Shown one piece after another: positions 48,766 through 54,147 of a stretch of DNA of 54,147 nt (the stretch's first letter is position 1; every line of letters begins with the position of its first letter). Location of the stretch: positions 1-54,147 of the forward strand of contig MNEL01000034.1 of NCBI GenBank assembly GCA_001917665.1, given 5' to 3'. The position numbers and the translations under genes were made by a program. Source of the DNA: Gemmatimonadetes bacterium 13_1_40CM_69_22. GTDB lineage: Bacteria; Gemmatimonadota; Gemmatimonadetes; Gemmatimonadales; GWC2-71-9. Under the pieces are notes generated by a model that saw only the letters and a list, made by a program, of their open reading frames with translations, was not told the origin of the DNA and searched no databases.

Positions 48766-49548
48766 TTAAGGGTAAACGCCCGGGTGGAGCGCGGCCAGGG
48801 CGGCACGGTACCCTTCGGGCACGCCCACGTCGAAGAAGTCTCCGGCGAGCCGCACGCCGACCAGGCGGTTGGCGGCAGCGAGCGCCTGCAGCACCGGCAC
48901 GTCGTCGAGCTCGGCGCCCGGGGCGAGTCGGCGTCGCTCGGACTCGAAGAGGTCGAACACCGCGGCGTCGAACGCCATCCGGCCGATCGGCGTGAGGGCC
49001 GACGGACCGGAGCCCGGGTCGAACCGGTCGGCGCGCGCCCCCTTCGACGCCACGGCGAGGACGTCGTACAGCCCGTCGGCGCGCGGGCGACACCGTGCCC
49101 GGCCCGTGGGACCCTTCGTCGCGGCATCCCGCGCGCCGATTTCGGCGAGCAACACAGTCGGCTGCCCGGTGCGTCGGTGGGCGTCGAGCACGGGTCGCAT
49201 GGGGCAGCTCGCGCGAAACAGGTTGTCGGGCAGCATCACGGCCACCGTGTCCGCTCCGACGACCGCGCGGGCGCACGTGATTGCGTCGCCCAGGCCGCGG
49301 GGCTCGGGTTGCACGACCACGGCGGCGGTCAGGCGGTCGGGCGGTCGGGCGGTTAGAAACTCGGCGAGCTGGGGTTTCGTGGGGCTCGTGACCACGACCA
49401 CCCGCTCGATGCCGGCGGCGGCGGCTTCTTCCAAGGTCCACTGCAGCAGCGGTTTGCCGGCGACTGGGAGCAGCTCTTTAGGGGTGGCACGCGCGAGCGG
49501 GGCGATGCGGGTCCCACGCCCGCCGCAGGGGATGACGGCCGTCGTCAC
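48766..49548 (-). CDS. Sugar nucleotidyltransferase (GalU/RfbA-like)
   Basis: 260 residues, GTG start. The N-terminal nucleotide-binding motif is VIPCGGRGTRIAPLARATPKELLPVAGKPLLQW, followed by GIERVVVVTSPTKPQL and the metal-binding VMLPDNLFRA. The C-terminal part has DFFDVGVPEGYRAALAAL, the usual end of NTP-transferase domains. It most resembles UTP-glucose-1-phosphate uridylyltransferase or a dTDP-glucose enzyme. It probably supplies activated sugar for cell-surface polysaccharide. It follows the cNMP-binding gene. Confidence 0.9.
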   Translation of the reverse strand: MTTAVIPCGGRGTRIAPLARATPKELLPVAGKPLLQWTLEEAAAAGIERVVVVTSPTKPQLAEFLTARPPDRLTAAVVVQPEPRGLGDAITCARAVVGADTVAVMLPDNLFRASCPMRPVLDAHRRTGQPTVLLAEIGARDAATKGPTGRARCRPRADGLYDVLAVASKGARADRFDPGSGPSALTPIGRMAFDAAVFDLFESERRRLAPGAELDDVPVLQALAAANRLVGVRLAGDFFDVGVPEGYRAALAALHPGVYP

Positions 49549-49554
49549 CTAGAC

Positions 49555-50013
49555 CTAGAACATGGACATGGCGAGGAACGACCGGAGGTTGTCGTTCGTC
49601 ACGCGCAGCCGGGCGGAGAGCAGCCGCACTACCGACCAGAGCACCTTGTAGGCGATGTCGCGGTTGAAGTCGAGCAGCAGCTCGAAGTCGGACCGCGAGA
49701 TGGTGATCAGGGTACAGGAAGTGTTTGCGATGGCGTCCGTCGACCGCTCGGAGCGGTCGAAGATCGCCATTTCGCCGAAGCAGGACCCAGGCTTGAGGAC
49801 AGCCAGGGCCTCCTCGCCCGACCCGGGAATGGTGCGCGAGATCCGGACCTCGCCCTCCGAGATGATAAACAGGCGATTGCCGGGTTCACCTTCCTTGAAG
49901 ACGTGTTGCCCGACGGCGAATTTTTGCTCCCGGCAGACTTCGGCGACGCGGGCCGCCTCCCCCTCGTCCAAGTCTTGAAAAATCGCAGCCTGTTTCAGCA
50001 GCTTGAGGTCCAC
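49555..50013 (-). CDS. Cyclic-nucleotide-binding-domain protein
   Basis: 152 residues from the GTG at 50013. A single CAP-type cNMP-binding fold: IFQDLDEGEAARVAEVCREQKFAVGQHVFKEGEPGNRLFII, then the phosphate-binding cassette SCFGEMAIFDRSERSTDAIA. The Arg and Glu of the cassette are present, suggesting cNMP binding. No DNA-binding domain, so it probably regulates a partner by contact. Divergent from the CDP-alcohol phosphotransferase across 36 nt. Confidence 0.92.
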   Translation of the reverse strand: MDLKLLKQAAIFQDLDEGEAARVAEVCREQKFAVGQHVFKEGEPGNRLFIISEGEVRISRTIPGSGEEALAVLKPGSCFGEMAIFDRSERSTDAIANTSCTLITISRSDFELLLDFNRDIAYKVLWSVVRLLSARLRVTNDNLRSFLAMSMF

Positions 50014-50049
50014 GGGGTCGAAGCTACGACGCGCGGGTGGGAGGAGCAA

Positions 50050-50631
50050 GTGAAACCGTGGGTGACGTGGGCCGATCTGCTGACGGCGCTTCGGGTTCCC
50101 TTGGCGGTCGCGTTTCCGTTCGTGCACCATCCGGGCTGGCAGCTGGGGCTGGTGGGCGCGGCCGCCGCATCGGACTTCTTCGATGGGATGCTGGCGCGGC
50201 GCTTCGGCTCCTCCCGCGCCGGCGCGATTCTCGACCCCGTGGCGGACAAGCTGTTCATGGCCGCGGCGTTCGTCACGGTGGCTGGGCGACGCTTGCTGCA
50301 TCCCATGGAAATCGTCGCCGTGCTGGCGCGCGATATCGTGGCGGTGCTCGGCTCGCTCGGCGGCTGGCTGTTGCGGCGGCCCGTGGCGCTGCCGGCGCGG
50401 GCCGGGGGCAAGGCGGTCACGGTGCTGCAGCTGCTCACACTGGCGGCCGTGATCACGGACTCGCCGTACGCACGCCGGCTCGCGTGGGCGACTGCGGCCG
50501 TCGGCCTGTACGCGATCTGGGACTACGGGCGAGTAGCGACCCGGGGACGAGGGAGGGGACGGGGGTCACGGTGGGCGCGGAGGGGGCCGACACGGCTGGA
50601 CGGAGAGGGAGAGGGAGGGGGAGGGGCGTGA
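50050..50631 (+). CDS. CDP-alcohol phosphatidyltransferase
   Basis: 193 residues from a GTG with GAGGAG 3 nt upstream. Membrane enzyme with the catalytic signature DGMLARRFGSSRAGAILDPVADK (DG..AR...G...D...D), which transfers a phosphatidyl group from CDP-diacylglycerol to an alcohol; PgsA-like. Several membrane helices follow (EIVAVLARDIVAVLGSLGGWL). The C-terminal 25 residues (RGRGRG and GEGEGGGG) are low complexity and coded by a purine-rich repeat, unlike the family. Confidence 0.9.
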   Translation: MKPWVTWADLLTALRVPLAVAFPFVHHPGWQLGLVGAAAASDFFDGMLARRFGSSRAGAILDPVADKLFMAAAFVTVAGRRLLHPMEIVAVLARDIVAVLGSLGGWLLRRPVALPARAGGKAVTVLQLLTLAAVITDSPYARRLAWATAAVGLYAIWDYGRVATRGRGRGRGSRWARRGPTRLDGEGEGGGGA

Positions 50632-51152
50632 TGCGCAGCGTGGGGACGACGCTCGCGGCACTCACGATCGCGACATCGCTCGCGGCTCAGGAGTTCCATC
50701 CGCCGCCGGTGCGGCGCGGGAACGATCGCGGGACGCGGCTGGGGCTGTTCGGCTTCGGCGTGCGCGGCGGGGTCGATCTCGGGAGCACCCAGCTCGCACT
50801 CGGGGCCACGCTCGACGCGGGGAATCTGGTGATCTCGCGCCTCCGGCTCCGCCCCTCCGTCGAGATCGGGGTGTTGCACGGCGCTAATACGTACGTAGGG
50901 AGTTTCGAGGCCGCGTACCGGTTTACCGGCGACGAGCAGGTCACGACCCCGTACGTCGGCGGTGGGTTCAGCCTCGCGGGGCACGACGGCTGCGGCGTGG
51001 ATCCCGACTGTCCCGACCTGTGGGTGAACGTCGTGGCCGGCGTCGAGCTCCACTACCGCTCCACCTTCAACTGGCTGTTCGAGTACCACGGGATGGACTT
51101 GTTCCGGCGCAACCGGATCTTCCTGGGCCTCACGACGCGGCGGGGGAACTGA
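50631..51152 (+). CDS. Outer-membrane beta-barrel-like protein
   Basis: 173 residues; the ATG shares one nucleotide with the upstream TGA (TGATG). Signal peptide RSVGTTLAALTIATSLAAQE. Alternating strands (LGLFGFGVRGGVDLG, ALGATLDAGNLV, YVGSFEAAYRFTG, YVGGGFSLAGHDG, FEYHGMDLF) fit a small beta-barrel. Two Cys (GCGVDPDCPD) could form a disulfide. Function unknown. Confidence 0.75.
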   Translation: MRSVGTTLAALTIATSLAAQEFHPPPVRRGNDRGTRLGLFGFGVRGGVDLGSTQLALGATLDAGNLVISRLRLRPSVEIGVLHGANTYVGSFEAAYRFTGDEQVTTPYVGGGFSLAGHDGCGVDPDCPDLWVNVVAGVELHYRSTFNWLFEYHGMDLFRRNRIFLGLTTRRGN

Positions 51153-51154
51153 CC

Positions 51155-51565
51155 GTGGCGGGCGACGTGCGCGAGGTCACCGTGCGGTGGCGCGAGGAGC
51201 TCTGGTTCGAGGGCGGAGCGCCGGGCCGGCCGCCGATCTTGGTGGACGGGAACGGCGCCGCCGCCACATCGCCGGTGGAGCTGCTGCTCGTTGCCGCGGC
51301 CACGTGCAGCGCCGCGGACGTCGTGGTGATTCTCCAGAAGCAGCGCGTGGTGCTGCGCTCGCTCGAGATTGCGGTGGTGGGGACGCGCCGTGAGATGGAA
51401 CCGCGACGCTACACCGCGCTCCACTTCCGCTTCGCGATCGCCGGTGACGGCGCGGACGAAGCGAAGGCGCGCCGCGCCATCGACCTCTCGCTCGAGAAGT
51501 ATTGCTCGGTGGTCGCCTCGCTCGCCCCCGATATCCGCGTCACCTACGACGTCGCGCTTCGCTAG
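51155..51565 (+). CDS. OsmC/Ohr-family protein
   Basis: 136 residues from a GTG at 51155. The two conserved redox cysteines are in VAAATCSAADVVVIL and SLEKYCSVVASL, as in peroxide reductases of the OsmC/Ohr type. Middle helix KARRAIDLSLEKY fits. It would reduce organic hydroperoxides or act on related thiols in the cytoplasm. It closely follows the barrel gene and overlaps the next frame. Confidence 0.9.
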   Translation: MAGDVREVTVRWREELWFEGGAPGRPPILVDGNGAAATSPVELLLVAAATCSAADVVVILQKQRVVLRSLEIAVVGTRREMEPRRYTALHFRFAIAGDGADEAKARRAIDLSLEKYCSVVASLAPDIRVTYDVALR

Positions 51566-51578
51566 CTCGCTCGCTTGC

Positions 51579-52037
51579 GTGCTCGCCTTGACGGGGGTGG
51601 GGGCGGGGTGGAAGCCCGCGCGCGCCCAGCGGCTCACGGTCACAGAGGCGGGGGCGGGCGTGACCGCGGTGGCGGCACGGCGCGGCTTCTACGGCGCGGA
51701 GCTCGGCGTGGCACGGCGGCCGGGGGGAGTGGGGCGGTTCGCCCTGACGGCGGCGGGCGGGAGCTACGAGGGCGCGTCGGGCCTGCGCATCGCGGCGAGC
51801 GCGCAATTCCTGCTCAATCCCGGTGACCGCACCGGAACGAGCCTGTACGGCGGCGTCGGCATCGCGTTCGCCGCCGCGACCTCGGAGCGCGGGGCGGGCT
51901 ACCTCACGGCGCTCGTGGGCCTCGAGTCGGCGCCCGGCCGGGCGGCCGGGTGGTACGCGGAGCTGGGCCTCGCGGGTGGCGTCCGGGTCTCGGCGGGACG
52001 GCGCTGGCGGCGACTGCCGTCCTGGTGGGTGCGATGA
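51579..52037 (+). CDS. Exported beta-rich protein, unknown function; start uncertain
   Basis: 152 residues from a GTG at 51579. The mature part is rich in beta strands (FYGAELGVARRPGG, SLYGGVGIAFAAATSERG, YAELGLAGGVRVSAGRRWRRL) and resembles small outer-membrane proteins. A full signal peptide, RFASSLACVLALTGVGAGW ending in ARAQ, lies in this frame, but its basic start falls inside the OsmC gene where no ATG, GTG or TTG is available. The true start may be a rare codon or the frame may have lost a base. Confidence 0.55.
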   Translation: MLALTGVGAGWKPARAQRLTVTEAGAGVTAVAARRGFYGAELGVARRPGGVGRFALTAAGGSYEGASGLRIAASAQFLLNPGDRTGTSLYGGVGIAFAAATSERGAGYLTALVGLESAPGRAAGWYAELGLAGGVRVSAGRRWRRLPSWWVR

Positions 52038-52064
52038 AAAAGGGCGCCCGCGAACCGAGCGCCC
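52037..52064 (-). terminator. Intrinsic terminator of the 52087-52356 gene
   Basis: On the minus strand: GGGCGC, 11-nt loop, GCGCCC (52064-52042), directly followed by TTTTT (52041-52037). It starts 22 nt past the gene's stop. Confidence 0.75.
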
Positions 52065-52086
52065 GGCAGCGTCGCGGTGCGAACGC

Positions 52087-52356
52087 TCAGACGTTCGCGG
52101 CGACCGGTGCGTTCCGCCCCACCACGGGCCGGCAATAGCGCTCGCCCAGCACGCGCAACTCCGCGATCTGCTGCTCGTCCAGCTCCACGTAGCGCTCGGC
52201 CAGGTAGAGCATCGTGTCGTCGAACCACTCTTTCTGATGCTCGGGGGTCGCTTCCAGGACGCCGCAGCGGAGGATGTGCGAGAACAACTCGTCTCGGGCC
52301 TGCTCAAAGGGGGTGGGAGTCGACAGCTTGCGGGGTTCCGAACGGTTTTTGGCCAT
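52087..52356 (-). CDS. Small soluble protein of unknown function
   Basis: 89 residues from the ATG at 52356, with AGGAG upstream. Helical and acidic: FEQARDELFSHILRCGVL, QKEWFDDTMLYLAERY, LDEQQIAELRVLGERYC. No signal peptide. Its transcript ends at a proper intrinsic terminator. Family not recognised. Confidence 0.78.
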   Translation of the reverse strand: MAKNRSEPRKLSTPTPFEQARDELFSHILRCGVLEATPEHQKEWFDDTMLYLAERYVELDEQQIAELRVLGERYCRPVVGRNAPVAANV

Positions 52357-52543
52357 GCAGTGGCACTCCTCTCTCGTGCTGAAAGGCGCGGGGGCGCGGG
52401 GCAACGGCGCAGCAATGTAATAGAGGCAGGCGAGCCGTGCAAAGGCCCCGCGGCGGGCATCGGGAGGTGGTATAATCAGATAGTGGGGCGGGGGAGCGGG
52501 GAGGCGACCGCGGAGTGGGCCGTACAGTCGGGAAGGTGGACGT

Positions 52544-52837
52544 ATGAGCGACGACACAGATCAAGTCTACGGGCCGGAGCGGGCCGAGCGACTCGTAGCG
52601 ATGCTCCGGGCCATCGCCGAGCGCATTCAGGCGCTCGACCGCGCGGGGCAGCTGCTCGATCGAGTCGCCGAGCTGCAGAAGCTGCTGGGCAACGCGCGGA
52701 GCGAGTTGTTCCATTATGAAGTGCGGCTCACCTACGACACGCCCGAGATCGCGGAGAGCCGGCGCATCGTGGAGGAGGCGGAGCGGCGCGACGACGATGA
52801 AGACGACGAACTGTGGCGGCCGAGTCGCGACGTATGA
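52544..52837 (+). CDS. Small coiled-coil-like protein
   Basis: 97 residues with GGAAGGTGG before the ATG. Mostly helical with heptad-like leucines (RLVAMLRAIAERIQALDRAG, LLDRVAELQKLLGNARSELF) and an acidic tail (RRDDDEDDELW). Function unknown. The stop overlaps the ATG of the downstream thiol protein gene (ATGA). Confidence 0.78.
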   Translation: MSDDTDQVYGPERAERLVAMLRAIAERIQALDRAGQLLDRVAELQKLLGNARSELFHYEVRLTYDTPEIAESRRIVEEAERRDDDEDDELWRPSRDV

Positions 52838-53438
52838 AGGGATTCTACGTGCTGCTCGCGGCCGTGGCGGCGCGCTGCCGCGCCTCCCCGCGACCGACGG
52901 CTTCCGCGGCTTCTCGCTCGGCGCCGACGCCGCCTCGGTCGAGGTGACCGAATATTCCGATTTCGAGTGCCCGTACTGCGCGTCGTTCGCGACCGTGCAG
53001 ATGCCCGTGATCCGCGAGCAGCTCATCGCGACGGGGAAGGTGCGCTGGCGCTATCGCGACTTCCCCCTTCCCACCCACCAGTACTCGCGCTACGCGGCGC
53101 TCGCCGCGCAGTGCGCCGGCGAGCAGGGGAAGTTCTGGGAGCTGCACGACCAGCTCTTCACCAACCACCAATGGGCGCAGACCGGGAAGAATCCGCGCTC
53201 CCTGTTCCGGGAGTTCGCCAAGAGCGCCGGCCTCGACCTCGACAAGTACGACGCCTGCATGGACGGCCAGCGCTACGCCGGCCGCATCCAGGCGAGCCTC
53301 CAGGAAGGCGAGGCGCTCGGTATCAGCGGCACGCCGACGTTCTTCGTGAACGGCAAGCGGTTCGATGGACACCCCACCTCCGACGCGTTCAAGGCCCTGG
53401 TCGACAGCCTGACGAAACAGACGAAACCACGGAAGTGA
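52834..53438 (+). pseudogene. DsbA-like thiol oxidoreductase with apparent frameshift near the signal peptide
   Basis: The ATG at 52834 (overlapping the previous stop) gives MKGFYVLLAAVA, a signal peptide, but this frame then loses homology. The conserved protein continues in the +2 frame from about 52870: ALPRLPATDGFRGFSLGAD, then the active site FECPYCASFATVQMP, FPLPTHQYSRYAALAAQC, and the cis-proline region GISGTPTFFVNGKRFDG. No start codon suits the second frame. One base appears missing or added between 52860 and 52890, by mutation, sequencing error or, less likely, programmed shifting. As a DsbA-type protein it would make disulfides in the periplasm and be reoxidised by the downstream VKOR. 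Confidence 0.75.
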
Positions 53439-53857
53439 TGCGGCGCCGGCAGGCGATCGTGGTCCTGGCCCTGGTGGGGCTGCTGGTCGCGACCTACCTA
53501 TGGCTGTACAAGATCGGCGTGATCGGCGTGCTGCAATGCGGCACGGGCAGCTGTGAGGCCGTGCAGACCAGCCGCTACGCGGTGGTGTTCGGGGTCCCTG
53601 TGGCCTTCGTCGGCGTGGCGGGCTACGCGGTGCTCTTCGCCATCGGGCTCGTCGACCTGCAGCCCGCGTTCGCTGCCAATCGGCGTGTGACGGTGCTTCT
53701 CGCCGCGCTGGCGACGGCGGGATTCGCCTTCACGCTGTACCTCACCTACCTCGAGCTGTTCGTGTTGCATGCGATCTGCCGCTGGTGCGTCGTGTCGGCG
53801 GCTATCATGACCGCCATCTGGGTGGTGGCGGTGACGTGCCTCCGTCGCACCAACTAG
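53438..53857 (+). CDS. VKOR-family membrane oxidoreductase
   Basis: 139 residues; ATG shares one base with the stop of the DsbA-like gene (TGATG). Four membrane helices. The loop cysteines are in QCGTGSCEAVQTS, and the quinone-linked active site is HAICRWCVVSA (CxxC). VKOR reoxidises DsbA-like proteins and passes electrons to quinone, replacing DsbB. With the upstream gene it forms the disulfide-making system of the envelope. Confidence 0.93.
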   Translation: MRRRQAIVVLALVGLLVATYLWLYKIGVIGVLQCGTGSCEAVQTSRYAVVFGVPVAFVGVAGYAVLFAIGLVDLQPAFAANRRVTVLLAALATAGFAFTLYLTYLELFVLHAICRWCVVSAAIMTAIWVVAVTCLRRTN

Positions 53858-53869
53858 TATTCAGACCCC

Positions 53870-54147
53870 ATGACCCCAGCTTCGGAACCCGGGGCCGCTC
53901 CGCGCGACCGCTATCTCTTCACCTTGGCGCTCGCCGCTCTGGGTGTCGTGTACGGCGACATCGGGACGAGCCCCCTGTACGCGATCCGCTACTCGTTCTA
54001 CGGCACCCACGGCATCAGCGTCACTCCGGGGAACGTGCTCGGCGTCCTGTCCATGGTGTTCTGGTCGCTCGTGATCGTCGTCACGATCAAGTACCACATC
54101 GTGATCATCCGCGCCGACAACAAGGGCGAAGGCGGGGTGCTCGCCTT
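53870..54147 (+). CDS. kup: Kup potassium transporter (3' end beyond window)
   Basis: First 92 residues. After a short hydrophilic start the first membrane helix reads [25 protein letters not shown], the highly conserved Kup/HAK signature, followed by [34 protein letters not shown]. Low-affinity K+:H+ symport across the inner membrane. Confidence 0.95.
   Translation, partial: MTPASEPGAAPRDRYLFTLALAALGVVYGDIGTSPLYAIRYSFYGTHGISVTPGNVLGVLSMVFWSLVIVVTIKYHIVIIRADNKGEGGVLA

Noticed and set aside
1-54147. tRNA, rRNA, CRISPR arrays, insertion sequences, phage genes or attachment sites
   Set aside because: No cloverleaf-like T-loop context, direct-repeat arrays, transposase or integrase motifs were found; FDH needs tRNA-Sec but selC is not in this window.

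Overview
The window is about 54 kb of very GC-rich, gene-dense bacterial DNA. Genes are packed end to end, with many ATGA, GTGA, TGATG and TAATG junctions, frequent GTG starts, and no intergenic gap above 300 bp. I see no rRNA, tRNA, CRISPR array, transposase, phage gene or attachment site. Gene content (many small lipoproteins and secreted proteins of unknown function, a HmuY-like protein, a DUF255 protein, an ECF sigma operon with a glycogen-binding domain, LACTB-like hydrolase, paired histidine kinases) and purine-rich simple repeats inside genes suggest a soil or sediment Gemmatimonadota-type bacterium with a didermic envelope. That placement is inference. Frameshift-like features suggest that this may be a draft or metagenome-derived sequence.

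Layout. 1-5.0 kb (minus): an agmatine-to-putrescine operon (aguB, aguA), a VOC protein, a family-5 solute-binding lipoprotein and a histidine kinase cut by the window edge. 5.2-7.7 kb (plus): a membrane/SRPBCC protein translationally coupled to a LACTB-like serine hydrolase. 7.7-10.8 kb (minus): an OmpR-type two-component pair and a LolA-like exported protein. 11.1-12.1 kb (plus): a YbhB-type protein and an exported JAMM-type protein. 12.1-14.8 kb (minus): two coupled membrane proteins of unknown function.

14.9-28.7 kb (minus) is the centrepiece, a nearly gapless 13.8 kb run. It begins with a respiratory formate dehydrogenase whose catalytic subunit is interrupted by an in-frame TGA at 28101-28103 followed by a textbook bacterial SECIS hairpin, so it is a selenoprotein. 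The FeS subunit, NrfD subunit, a small lipoprotein, FdhE and two small unknown proteins follow. The run continues into a carbohydrate-type ABC importer (ATPase, two permeases), an outer-membrane porin, a TAT-exported solute-binding protein and an MHS-family symporter. This couples electron input from formate with a dedicated uptake route of unknown substrate.

28.8-30.7 kb (plus): an Mrr-like protein, a small protein and a seven-repeat HAF protein. 30.7-34.0 kb (minus): a NagB/PIG-L fusion with a NarL-type sensor and regulator. 34.2-37 kb (plus): a soluble histidine kinase and an M28 peptidase. 37-42 kb: a VOC protein and pruA whose start codons overlap back to back, a HmuY-like protein, a 58-residue zinc-ribbon protein, a CDGSH iron-sulfur protein and a DUF255 lipoprotein. 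42.2-44.4 kb (plus): sigma factor, anti-sigma-like protein with glycogen-binding domain, two secreted proteins. 44.4-50 kb: argJ, a TPR protein, DoxX, an AdoMet-decarboxylase-like protein lacking its pyruvoyl serine, an Ig-like lipoprotein, a sugar nucleotidyltransferase and a cNMP-binding protein. 50-54 kb (mainly plus): a CDP-alcohol phosphatidyltransferase, beta-barrel proteins, OsmC, a DsbA-like protein with an apparent frameshift, VKOR, and the start of a Kup potassium transporter.
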